A stretch of DNA of 64,000 bases, taken from NCBI GenBank assembly GCA_964584305.1, contig CAZOZL010000011.1, forward strand, positions 18,092-82,091, given 5' to 3'. The notes beneath the pieces were generated by a model. The model searched no databases, was not told where the DNA came from, and was given only the letters and a program-made list of their open reading frames with translations. Below are positions 26,043 through 35,315 of the stretch, one piece after another (positions within the stretch are counted from its first letter, which is position 1; the number at the start of each line of letters is the position of its first letter). The position numbers and the translations under genes are program-made. Source of the stretch: SB11 sp964584305. GTDB taxonomy: Bacteria > Bacteroidota > Bacteroidia > UBA8524.

Positions 26043-29000
26043 AAAGTAAAAAAGTACCTTGATATGTGTACGCTCTTCCCACTATATCAGTATATTCTAT
26101 TGTGTATATATATATTCCTCCTTGGGCAGGGTAATCTCTAAAAGAGCCATCCCACTGGTTCTTAATTTGTGTGGTTTCAAACACTTGCTCACCATATCTG
26201 TTAAAAACACGCATTACATATCTACGCGCCCATGGTGGTGCAACAGGTCCAAATTTTTCATTTCCCCCTTTGCCATTGGGTGTAAAAGCATTGGGAATAT
26301 GGAAGAAAAAATCAGAAATTACTCTTAAAAGTGTGTCATTTAAATCAACACAACCTTCAATACTTTTTGCTAAAAGACTAATTTTAATAAAACCAGTATC
26401 TCTAAACCCATACCTAAATGTAGGTTGTGTTCCCACACTTATAGTATCAATAATCCACTCTAACGAGTTAAAATTTGAAGACTGGCTGCTAAAATCATAA
26501 TAAATAAATGCGGTATCTGTATCAAATTTAGAAACCGTAAAGGCTGCGGTTGGCAAATTAAATACATTTATATAATTAACGGCAGTATCGTATTTAACAC
26601 AACCATATTGCGAGCGAGCTCTTAGTATTACTGTTTTTAATCCCGGTGTGGTATAAGTAAATACAGGGTTTTTAGACGTATCATTCACAAATCCGTTCCC
26701 GTCCATATCCCATTGGTATTCTTGCACAAAGCGTGATGAGTCTGTAAAACTCACCTCTAATGGCGTACATCCTTGTAAAGTATCGGCTTTGTACTTTACC
26801 GTAGGTAGTTTAAATACCTCTATATCAAAAGGGTATTTTGTTTCAGAGAAACAACCCAGCGGGTCTAACAAGTATAAACTAGGCTTAAATTTACTTATCT
26901 CATCGATTGTATTGTCTGTGGTATAAATATGTGTGCCAGGGTTTCCTGTGGTATCAAAAGCACTACCATCACCATAATCAAAATAATACTCACTATATGA
27001 TATACTATTGTCAACTATATCAATAATTAGCGGTTCACAACCGCTACTAATATTAATTGTATAATCGGGTACAGGTCCATTAATTCTAATATATCCAAAC
27101 CGTGTAGTAGAGTCTGAACAACCAATTTTGTTAGTAGCTTTAAGTTTCACATTAAAACCAGGGGGAACACTATTGGTAAAATATATATATACAAGAGAAT
27201 CTAAATTTGTAGTAGTTAAAACTCTGCCATCGCCAAAATCCCAAATTAAATCATCAGCATTAATTGATTGTGATTTAAATGTTACACTAACAGGGGCGCA
27301 AAAATTTAGCGTATCACTACTTGTAAATGCAGCAACAGTTTTTGTAACACTTACATTCGTATAAATAGTATCAAAACAAGTATTTCGTTTTGATGCCACT
27401 TGAGAAATTAAAAACGTTCCTGAATCAGGAAATGTAATCTGCGGATTATCAACAATTGCTGATGGCGAAAAAATAGCACTCGGGGGTGATGAAAACCACT
27501 GATACCTATCGGGTTTATACTTTGATTGCGGTAGAACAGTTACAGTTTCATCAGCACAAATTATGTATTTAGAAAGAGAGAAGCTACTTTCCACACCTGC
27601 GAAAATAGGCGTTAACTCATTAATAGTATCTTTGCAACCGCTCCCATTTTCAGCAATCAATCGTACATAATACTCCCCATTTGTATTTATAGATATTTGT
27701 GTATTGGCGGTTGTTGAGTTACTAAAAATTGCATTTGCAGGACTAACAGACCAGTTGTACAATATGGTATTGTTGGTGGTATTTTTATAGTTATGGTTTA
27801 TAAATAGATTTGATGTAGCATTGGTTAAAAGTGGCAAACAGTCGTTATAATTATTAAGTGATATAGATATTACAGGCCCACTCACTCTAATATAATTTGT
27901 ATTTACAATACTATCTACACAGCCTATCCCCCATTTCACCACCGTTAGTAAATTATATACCCCAGGTGTATCGGGCAAAAGCATAGCAGGTGTACCACTG
28001 CCTATAAACTTAATAGAGGTATCTGATGAGTTGGTTAATATCCAATCGTATGTGTACCCTGGTGGGACAATATTTGGAGTCGAGACGGCGTTTAAACTTA
28101 CTGGTGTTTTAACACAAGGTAACACGTCTGATGCTGAAATATTTGTTATAGGAGTAACAATATCAACTGTTTTATTAAGTGCGACCGTATCACGGCACTT
28201 AGAGTTATACACCACAAGCCCCACACTGTATGTACCTGCTGAACTGAAAGTATAGTCTAACTTTGGGAAAATACCCGTGTTTTGTGAGTATAACACAGTT
28301 GTACCATCAGTATCATATACCGTCCATTCGTGAATATTTGGCTCTGCCGATGAAAATGCGGGAGCCGTTGAAATAAAACTCACCTCTCCACCAGGGCAAG
28401 ATGCCTCTGGCTCAATGATAAAATCTGCTCTTCCTGTTCGTCTAAAAATATTATTTCTATACAAACTATCACTACATCCCGTTGATGAGGTAACTATAAG
28501 CTGTAAACCATATTGCCCAAATCCGCTGGTCGAAAAATTGGGTATAGAGTCAGTGGATGTACTTAGCAGGCTTCCATTGGGAGCAAATAAATTCCACCTA
28601 TAAGTATGTGAAGCAGTGGCATCTATTTTAGTTGTATTAAACACAAATACTCTTGCAATAGCATCACACTCAACGGCATTTAATATGGTAAAATTAGCTA
28701 AAGGAGGGCGCACATATACATCGCTTAAATAAGTTCTTTCTGATTTGCATCCATTAAAATCTCTAAATACTTTATAAAACTGATATCCAGTATCATTAAA
28801 CAAAACTATTTGATTTTTGGGTGTAGAGCCTGCTTGTAGCATACCATTCCCCAAATCCCACGAAAAACTACCTTGCAAGGTAGGGTCAGAAATATTTAAG
28901 TTAATAATCTCGCTTCTGCAAATACTGGTTTTTGATGGAATGATGCTAAAATTATTTGTATCGCCCATTTGTAAATAGTTAGCCTTATTTACTGTTTGCG

Positions 29001-29817
29001 TACAGCCATCAACATTAGTAATTGTGAGGTTAGCAGCAAATGCCCCCGATGAATTGTAGGAAATTGACGGAGTAGGCGAGTTTGAAGTAGCGGGAGTACC
29101 GCTTGGAAAAGTCCAACTATAATTTGCTATTATATGACCTGCGGTAGTAATAGTAGGAGTAAAATTTATTGTTGCAGGAGCGCAGCCAACAATATTATCG
29201 GCTATAAAATCAAAAGTTAGTGAATCATACACCCTTACTGCCGAGTCAGCTTTATAAAACACAGCGGCACAATTTTCTGATTTTAATACTAATAAAATGT
29301 TTTTATATCCTGTACTATTAAAGGCATAAACAATACTTTTTGCGGTATCGCCAACTGGCAAACCGTCAATAATCCAATCTCTCCCAATTCCGCCAATACT
29401 ATTATCAATAATTGTTACCGTATCAGGTCCATTGCACAACACCCTTCTACTTACAACAACCGATGGTGTTGGCGGTGGTATTACATTTATATAATTAGGT
29501 TTACTAACTGTGCAAACGGTGATACCATCACTTAAAGTTACTTTTAAAATTATGGTGTGTACACCCGTGGTAGTATATATATTTTGCCCTGTATCTTTCC
29601 CCAAAACATCACCAAAACCATAATCCCAAGTTATGGTGCTTCCTGCAGGTACATTTTGCGAATAAAACCGCACTAATTCTGGCGCGCATACAGTGGTTTG
29701 CCCAGCAGTAAAATCAATACTGGCACATTGTGCATACACCTGCATTGAACTACCCGCCCAAAGCAGTAAAAAAATTATTTTATGTAGTATATTCTTCTCT
29801 CTCAAAGCCTCTAACAA
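26035..29817 (-). CDS. Large secreted PKD-domain protein with CHU_C sorting domain
   Basis: A 1260-residue exported surface protein, a predicted T9SS cargo. The assigned start is TTG 29817, giving a basic N-terminus and a signal peptide (IIFLLLWAGSSMQVYA). Another TTG at 29805 is possible; no ATG fits. The body is a chain of PKD/SprB-like modules of about 80-90 residues with recurring FxW-D-F/Y-GDG cores (LIWDFGDGRVL, YYFDYGDGSAFD, YQWDMDGNGFV) and paired Cys such as GCxDS/xCxDT. The end, FHIPNAFTPNGKGGNEKFGP through VFNRYGEQVFETT to GTFLLFR, is a full type B sorting domain. Gliding-associated or adhesive roles are typical of relatives; the ligand is unknown. It overlaps the DCC gene tail to tail. 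Confidence 0.9.
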   Translation of the reverse strand: MLEALREKNILHKIIFLLLWAGSSMQVYAQCASIDFTAGQTTVCAPELVRFYSQNVPAGSTITWDYGFGDVLGKDTGQNIYTTTGVHTIILKVTLSDGITVCTVSKPNYINVIPPPTPSVVVSRRVLCNGPDTVTIIDNSIGGIGRDWIIDGLPVGDTAKSIVYAFNSTGYKNILLVLKSENCAAVFYKADSAVRVYDSLTFDFIADNIVGCAPATINFTPTITTAGHIIANYSWTFPSGTPATSNSPTPSISYNSSGAFAANLTITNVDGCTQTVNKANYLQMGDTNNFSIIPSKTSICRSEIINLNISDPTLQGSFSWDLGNGMLQAGSTPKNQIVLFNDTGYQFYKVFRDFNGCKSERTYLSDVYVRPPLANFTILNAVECDAIARVFVFNTTKIDATASHTYRWNLFAPNGSLLSTSTDSIPNFSTSGFGQYGLQLIVTSSTGCSDSLYRNNIFRRTGRADFIIEPEASCPGGEVSFISTAPAFSSAEPNIHEWTVYDTDGTTVLYSQNTGIFPKLDYTFSSAGTYSVGLVVYNSKCRDTVALNKTVDIVTPITNISASDVLPCVKTPVSLNAVSTPNIVPPGYTYDWILTNSSDTSIKFIGSGTPAMLLPDTPGVYNLLTVVKWGIGCVDSIVNTNYIRVSGPVISISLNNYNDCLPLLTNATSNLFINHNYKNTTNNTILYNWSVSPANAIFSNSTTANTQISINTNGEYYVRLIAENGSGCKDTINELTPIFAGVESSFSLSKYIICADETVTVLPQSKYKPDRYQWFSSPPSAIFSPSAIVDNPQITFPDSGTFLISQVASKRNTCFDTIYTNVSVTKTVAAFTSSDTLNFCAPVSVTFKSQSINADDLIWDFGDGRVLTTTNLDSLVYIYFTNSVPPGFNVKLKATNKIGCSDSTTRFGYIRINGPVPDYTINISSGCEPLIIDIVDNSISYSEYYFDYGDGSAFDTTGNPGTHIYTTDNTIDEISKFKPSLYLLDPLGCFSETKYPFDIEVFKLPTVKYKADTLQGCTPLEVSFTDSSRFVQEYQWDMDGNGFVNDTSKNPVFTYTTPGLKTVILRARSQYGCVKYDTAVNYINVFNLPTAAFTVSKFDTDTAFIYYDFSSQSSNFNSLEWIIDTISVGTQPTFRYGFRDTGFIKISLLAKSIEGCVDLNDTLLRVISDFFFHIPNAFTPNGKGGNEKFGPVAPPWARRYVMRVFNRYGEQVFETTQIKNQWDGSFRDYPAQGGIYIYTIEYTDIVGRAYTYQGTFLLFR

Positions 29818-29825
29818 AACTTAAA

Positions 29826-29833
29826 CAAAGTTA
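29826..29833 (-). promoter_or_regulatory. Promoter -7 element of the 1260-residue surface protein
   Basis: The minus strand reads TAACTTTG (TAnnTTTG) ending 8 nt before the assigned TTG start. No good -33 TTTG is present at 19 nt. The short leader supports a start at or just after 29817. Confidence 0.5.
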
Positions 29834-30005
29834 CTATTTACAAATGAAACTTTACATTTACAATTGTACAAAACTTACTTTTTATTGTACTGTATCGTCC
29901 ATTTTGTATATTATTTGGTATAATATATGCTTTTTCTTACCTTTATAGGGTGCTTTTTTAACAACATTGTATTAATATGCGTGTACATTAATAAGAAACC
30001 AACTA

Positions 30006-33000
30006 TTGAATAGACATTTACAAGTACTTTACGTTGTAATTTTTATTAGCTCATTTGCTTTTGGTCAAAACCAAGCTGCAAATTGGTATTTTGGTTTAAA
30101 TGCTGGAGTTAATTTTAATACAACCCCCGCCACTGCCTTAACTGATGGAGTTATCTTATCCACCGAAGGTGCTGCTGCAGTCTCTACTGCTGATGGAAGG
30201 CTTTTGTTTTATACCAACGGGCGAACTATTTGGAACAAAAACCATAAAGCCATGGCTAATGGTACTGGTTTATTAGGCAACCCAAACACTACACAATCTG
30301 CGGTTATTGTTCCCCGTCCAAAATCAAAAAACATATACTACACTTTTACTTTAGATGATTTAGGAGGAGCTGATGGACTTAGCTACTCTGAAGTAGATAT
30401 GGCTGCTGAAGGAGGTTTAGGAAAAGTTACATCAAACAAAAATACAGCACTTCAATCTTTCCTTACTGAAAAATTAACGGCAATTAGGCATGGAAATGGA
30501 GTTGACTATTGGGTGCTGGTGCATGGCAATAATGATAAACAGTTTTTTGCCTTTAAAATAACAGAAAATGGGGTTTCAAAAAATCCAATAACATCAACCA
30601 TTGGCAGTATTCACCCTAATATATTGGGTACTACTGGATATATGAAATTTTCGCCCAATGGCAAAAAAGTAGCTTGCGCTGTGGGTGGAAATGGAAATTT
30701 TGTTGAAATTTTAGATTTTAATGACCGCACGGGAAAACTAAGCAACCCAATGAAGTTAAACTTCACAACATCGCCCTATGGTATTGAGTTTTCGCCCGAT
30801 AATAAACGCATATATATATCAGCAGGTAATACTATATATCAATACACGCTACCCATAGTTATAAACAGTAGCTTACTTTCGCTTTCTGAAAAAAAGATAA
30901 ATTCAGATGCTGCTGTATGGGGACTTCAATTAGGGTTAAACAAAAAGATTTATGCCTGCAAACAAGGCAATAAGCTGGCTGTAATCAATGCACCTAATAA
31001 TACTATTGGTTCCGAAGATTTTAAAGACAATTTTTTCGTATTAAGCAATACCGCCGTGCAAGGTTTGCCCAACCAGCTTCAAAATTACTTTAATGAAAAC
31101 CTTATAGCTGTTGAAAATGCTTGTGCGGGTCAACCAGCTACGTTTAAAGTTTTACTTAATGAACCTGATTCTATAATTTGGAATTTTGGAGGTACTAATA
31201 GCATATCATCGCTAACACCAAAATATACATTTACTAATAGCGGTAGCTATACTATAACAGCTACCGTATATACGGGCACTTACTCTAAAGAAATTACAAG
31301 AACTATTATAATAGAAAATCTGCCCTCGTTTACTTTGGGTGCTGATACTGTTTTATGCAAGGGACAGTTTTTAAGCTATAACTTTACTATAAACAATGCC
31401 CGCTATTTGTGGAACAATAAACAAACAAAAGGGTATAGAAATATCTCAACACCAGGAATACACTATTTAGATGTAACTACTAAAGGATGCACCGTGCGAG
31501 ATAGTGTTAATGTAAAATATAACCTTATTACCCCTAATTTCACTATCAATACCAGCGAGCAATGTATTGCAAACAACTCTTTTCAGTTTACATCAACTAC
31601 TAAAGAAGCACAAAACATAGAGTGGTTTATTGATGATGTTTTTCATGATACTAAAAAAAGTACTCAAACATCGTTTAGTAAAGCGGCAACTCATAAAATT
31701 AAACTGCAAGTAACCTCCAGTTTTGGTTGTGTTGACTCTGTGGTAAAAGAAATAAAGATAAACAGAAGCCCCAAAGCATTTTTTACAGTAAAGGCAAACA
31801 ATACCTGCGGAAAAAATAATAGCTATACCTTTACAAATACCACTCAATACACGGGCAGTATTAGTTCTAAATTTATAATTGAAGGCACTAAAATAGCCAA
31901 TACCAAAACAGTTAATTTTACTTTCTCTGAAATAGGCGAGCATATAGTTAAACTTATAGTGGTTACTGAACAAGGCTGTGAAAGTATTGTAGAGAAAAAA
32001 ATTACCGTTTACCCTGCGCCAAATGCAAACTTTACCATTACCAACAACAGCATTTGCCTAAACAATAATAGTTTTACCATTAAGTTTAATGGTAAGTTAA
32101 GACCATTTGAAACCTTAACGTGGAAAATTGACGGTACTAAATATACCCCAACAAGCAATAATTTCTCAAAATCTTTTACATCAACGGGTAAACACTCAAT
32201 AAGTGCTAAAATTATAACCACATCAAGCTGTGTACAAGAAATTATTAGAGAGCTTGAGGTATATGAAAATCCTACTGCCAGTTTTATAACAACGGCAAAT
32301 ACGTTTAGTTGTTTGGGCAAGGCTATTGAATTTAAAAACCTTTCTACGGGTACGCTTCCACTCACACAATACGATTGGGCTTTTGGCGATAATAGTAAGT
32401 CATCTGCACAGAATCCTAAAAAAACATACACATCGCAATCTCAATTTTTAGTAACCCTCACCACTACAAATGAGGCGGGTTGTTCTCACACCATATCAAA
32501 AAATATTAACACGTACGAGCAGCCAAATATCACATTAAATACAAAAACTATTAGTGCCTGCGAAAACGATAATGCTTTTGAAATAGCATTTACCAATACT
32601 AATAATGCCGCAGCAATAGCCAATATTGTATGGGAAACAAGTGATGGCACACCTATTCCACCTCAAAACCCTGCACCAGTTAGCTTTGCAAAACAGGGTA
32701 TATATGGTATATATATTACTGTTAAAACTGTTTTTGGATGTGAAGATAAAGCAAGTACTACGGTAACAGTTTCTCCGCTACCTAATGGTACATTAGTAGC
32801 AAACAAAAAAGCACAATGCCTCACTGATAATAGTTTCACACTATCAGCACCAGCAAGCCACAACGGCATACAAATAGATAAATACAAATGGAATGTAGGC
32901 GTTGCAACTAATACTATCACAAATAACACGGCACTACTAAACTATACTGCCATTGGAGATTTTGATATTAGTGTTGAGTTAACAGACAAAAAAGGTTGTA

Positions 33001-33812
33001 AAGCAACACTATACAGTACGCTTACAGTACATCCCATGCCCCAGTTTGAGATAACAAATGCTGCTGGCTGTGTTGATGTACCCATTTCTATCAATATCAA
33101 AAATTTAAGTCCTTTTATAGTGGTTGACACTTGGAACTGGGAATTAGGAAACGGCACAAGTACTACAAATTTAAACACAACTGTATCATACAACGCAACG
33201 GGCAAGTACACTATAAAAGCCACTGCCACATCAAACAAAGGATGTTCGCATACCACAGTATTAAATAATGGTGTCGAGGTTTTTTCTAACCCAAAAATTG
33301 ACTTTGAACACAAAAGAATTATCTGGAATTTTAAAGAAACAGTGCTTGAGTTTGAAGCAAGCACATCGATAAACACGAGTAACTTTGTGTGGGATTTTGG
33401 TAATGGACGAACAAGTACTAACATATACCAACGTGTGGACTATACCGATGCTGGATATTACACCGTAAACCTAAAAGCTATTACTGATAAAGGCTGTGAA
33501 GGTATGGTATCAAAAAGGATACTCATAGTACCCCCTTTTGATGCTTATGTACCATCAAGTTTTACGCCAAATGGTGATGGTAAAAATGATTCTTTTGGTA
33601 TGGAAGGCGTTGAATTTATTAGTACTTTCCAAATGAGAATATTTAACCGTTGGGGACAACAAATTTTTCAGTCTAATGCGGTAAACAACCAATGGAATGG
33701 AAAATATAATGGTACAGCAATGCCGCCCGATGTATATACATTTATTATAAATATTACTGATGCAGAAGGTCGCCCTTATGAGATAAACGGTACTATACAG
33801 CTTATTCGTTAG
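30006..33812 (+). CDS. Large secreted propeller/PKD protein with CHU_C sorting domain
   Basis: A 1268-residue predicted T9SS cargo. The start is TTG 30006: the frame is closed by a stop at 29973 and no ATG/GTG lies between. It opens a signal peptide (LYVVIFISSFAFGQN). Residues about 20-350 resemble the beta-propeller-like domain (NWYFGLNAGVNF, FSPNGKKVAC, GIEFSPDNKRIYIS) that commonly precedes PKD modules in Bacteroidota surface proteins. About nine PKD-like modules follow, several with the Cys-x...GC pairing and cores like YDWAFGDNSKS and FVWDFGNGRTS. The C-terminus YVPSSFTPNGDGKNDSFG through IFNRWGQQIFQS to GTIQLIR is a complete CHU_C domain. It is divergent from the 1260-residue gene and ends only 4 bases from the convergent PAP2 gene. 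Confidence 0.92.
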   Translation: MNRHLQVLYVVIFISSFAFGQNQAANWYFGLNAGVNFNTTPATALTDGVILSTEGAAAVSTADGRLLFYTNGRTIWNKNHKAMANGTGLLGNPNTTQSAVIVPRPKSKNIYYTFTLDDLGGADGLSYSEVDMAAEGGLGKVTSNKNTALQSFLTEKLTAIRHGNGVDYWVLVHGNNDKQFFAFKITENGVSKNPITSTIGSIHPNILGTTGYMKFSPNGKKVACAVGGNGNFVEILDFNDRTGKLSNPMKLNFTTSPYGIEFSPDNKRIYISAGNTIYQYTLPIVINSSLLSLSEKKINSDAAVWGLQLGLNKKIYACKQGNKLAVINAPNNTIGSEDFKDNFFVLSNTAVQGLPNQLQNYFNENLIAVENACAGQPATFKVLLNEPDSIIWNFGGTNSISSLTPKYTFTNSGSYTITATVYTGTYSKEITRTIIIENLPSFTLGADTVLCKGQFLSYNFTINNARYLWNNKQTKGYRNISTPGIHYLDVTTKGCTVRDSVNVKYNLITPNFTINTSEQCIANNSFQFTSTTKEAQNIEWFIDDVFHDTKKSTQTSFSKAATHKIKLQVTSSFGCVDSVVKEIKINRSPKAFFTVKANNTCGKNNSYTFTNTTQYTGSISSKFIIEGTKIANTKTVNFTFSEIGEHIVKLIVVTEQGCESIVEKKITVYPAPNANFTITNNSICLNNNSFTIKFNGKLRPFETLTWKIDGTKYTPTSNNFSKSFTSTGKHSISAKIITTSSCVQEIIRELEVYENPTASFITTANTFSCLGKAIEFKNLSTGTLPLTQYDWAFGDNSKSSAQNPKKTYTSQSQFLVTLTTTNEAGCSHTISKNINTYEQPNITLNTKTISACENDNAFEIAFTNTNNAAAIANIVWETSDGTPIPPQNPAPVSFAKQGIYGIYITVKTVFGCEDKASTTVTVSPLPNGTLVANKKAQCLTDNSFTLSAPASHNGIQIDKYKWNVGVATNTITNNTALLNYTAIGDFDISVELTDKKGCKATLYSTLTVHPMPQFEITNAAGCVDVPISINIKNLSPFIVVDTWNWELGNGTSTTNLNTTVSYNATGKYTIKATATSNKGCSHTTVLNNGVEVFSNPKIDFEHKRIIWNFKETVLEFEASTSINTSNFVWDFGNGRTSTNIYQRVDYTDAGYYTVNLKAITDKGCEGMVSKRILIVPPFDAYVPSSFTPNGDGKNDSFGMEGVEFISTFQMRIFNRWGQQIFQSNAVNNQWNGKYNGTAMPPDVYTFIINITDAEGRPYEINGTIQLIR

Positions 33813-33816
33813 TATC

Positions 33817-34554
33817 TTATTTCCCCACTCTAAACAATAAAGGGAAAACCACCCCATTTGCTGCTCCTATAATATACCCCGCTGCCAAGTCGCTTACAAA
33901 GTGCTTTCCTGCGGCATACCGCAAATAGCCCGTTACCAATGGTAGCAGAGCTGCCCCTGCCCATACCCATTTTTTATTTTTACTTTCATGAAAATACAAA
34001 CTATATGTAGTAGCAAAAAAATAACTTGCCGTTGCTGCTATGGCTATATGCCCTGATGGAAATGAAAACCTTGCATCCCGTTCTAATTTTACCGCATCGG
34101 GTACATTAGGATTATACACAAAAGGTCTGCTTTTTTTTGTAATAGCTTTTAACAACATTACTTGCCCTAATGTTGAAAGTAGAGCTTGCCCATACACCAT
34201 ATTATAAGGTATAAACTCGCTGCGTACATTTTTATGCAAACTTAAAATATTGGGCAAAGCAGCGGTAGAGAGCAAACTTATATCACTCCACGTGTTAGCC
34301 GTTGCACTATAATTGTTGGTCGCTTTTTTATCAAAACTACTTAAATTGTTTATAGTAATAATACTTAACTCACCACGGGTTAATCCCTTTATAGAGTTTA
34401 CATATAAATATCCTCCTACAAAAGTGCCCAAGCTAAATGTACTGGTATAATATATTTTAGGTTTCTTTAGCCTCAATATACTTTGCCCTGTACAGGCAAC
34501 ACATAGTAAAAAAAGGACAGTAACCACAGCTACTTTTCGTCTGATTTTTTGCAT
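33817..34554 (-). CDS. PAP2 family phosphatase
   Basis: A 245-residue membrane-associated acid phosphatase of the PAP2 superfamily; members dephosphorylate lipid phosphates such as phosphatidate, PGP or undecaprenyl pyrophosphate. The three-part active site is intact: KAITKKSRP (K-x6-RP), FPSGH, and RYAAGKHFVSD (R-x5-H-x3-D, with Leu rather than Ser before the Arg). A signal-like segment (VAVVTVLFLLCVACTGQ) begins the protein, with helices near residues 105-130 and around the motifs. The Cys in it could also be read as a lipobox. Substrate cannot be told. The 3' end is 4 bases from the preceding surface-protein gene, tail to tail. Confidence 0.9.
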   Translation of the reverse strand: MQKIRRKVAVVTVLFLLCVACTGQSILRLKKPKIYYTSTFSLGTFVGGYLYVNSIKGLTRGELSIITINNLSSFDKKATNNYSATANTWSDISLLSTAALPNILSLHKNVRSEFIPYNMVYGQALLSTLGQVMLLKAITKKSRPFVYNPNVPDAVKLERDARFSFPSGHIAIAATASYFFATTYSLYFHESKNKKWVWAGAALLPLVTGYLRYAAGKHFVSDLAAGYIIGAANGVVFPLLFRVGK

Positions 34555-34656
34555 TGTTTATCTAATTACAATCATACAAAAAATAAATTAAACATTTAAA
34601 TAACTAATAAACAGTACATTACAATTAAAATAAACATAATAAACATTTTTCATGTA

Positions 34657-34691
34657 AAACGTTTTTTACGTTTATTTTTTATATACCTTTG
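34657..34691 (+). promoter_or_regulatory. Promoter and putative operator of the efflux operon
   Basis: TACCTTTG at 34684-34691 is a good -7 box, putting transcription start within a few bases of the TTG codon at 34700, nearly leaderless. The expected -33 position is covered by a perfect inverted repeat AAACGT-N5-ACGTTT (34657-34673). A 17-bp palindrome over the -33 box just before a TetR gene is the classic place for an autoregulatory operator. Confidence 0.6.
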
Positions 34692-34699
34692 CTCCCGAT

Positions 34700-35305
34700 T
34701 TGCAAACACTAAAAAAAATATTAGAAGGCAGCGAAGCACTTTTTGGGCGTTATGGCATTAAAAGCGTAACAATGGATGATGTTGCTAAAGAATTGGGTAT
34801 CAGCAAAAAAACCTTATACCAATATGTTAGCGACAAGAACGATTTGGTAGAGAAAGTACTCGATTTTCATTTACAGCATTGTGAACATACTTGCGAGTTA
34901 TTGGCTGAAGAGCAAACCAACCCCATTGAAGCAATGCTTGCCATTGGCGATTTTTTTTATCAACACACGAAAGATACCAGCCCTTCACTATTATTTGATT
35001 TAAGAAAATACCATCCATCAGCACTACAAAAACTAAATGAATATCGTTCAAAAACGGTGGTTGCTCAACTAAAAAGAAATTTAACACAAGGTATAGATGA
35101 AAATCTTTATAGAGATGATATTAATATTGATATAATCCCTGGGTTGTATATAGGCATGGTAGATGGGATTTTAGAGAGCAATTTTTTCCCTCGTGATACA
35201 TTCAAATTCGAGGAGGTGATACACCAAATGTTACGCTACCATATACATGGCATTGCAACATCAAAAGGTATAAAACATTTAAACAAACTTTCAAAAAACA
35301 ACTAA
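34700..35305 (+). CDS. TetR/AcrR family transcriptional regulator
   Basis: A 201-residue repressor-type regulator and first gene of the efflux operon. The TTG start follows a -7 promoter box by 8 nt. The N-terminal helix-turn-helix is clear: LKKILEGSEALFGRYGIKS, VTMDDVAKELGISKK, TLYQYVSDKNDLVEKVL, matching TetR helices 1-4. The rest is a variable ligand-binding domain with several aromatic residues and FPRDTFKFEEVIHQMLRYH near the end. It lies 10 nt before the TolC gene on the same strand. It most likely represses the downstream TolC-MFP-RND genes and itself, released by an unknown ligand. Confidence 0.9.
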   Translation: MQTLKKILEGSEALFGRYGIKSVTMDDVAKELGISKKTLYQYVSDKNDLVEKVLDFHLQHCEHTCELLAEEQTNPIEAMLAIGDFFYQHTKDTSPSLLFDLRKYHPSALQKLNEYRSKTVVAQLKRNLTQGIDENLYRDDINIDIIPGLYIGMVDGILESNFFPRDTFKFEEVIHQMLRYHIHGIATSKGIKHLNKLSKNN

Positions 35306-35315
35306 TAAATTTTGT

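Noticed and set aside
32942..33424. A 160-codon minus-strand frame inside the 1268-residue surface gene
   Set aside because: Hydrophobic low-complexity shadow of the PKD repeats on the plus strand; no start context or homology features.
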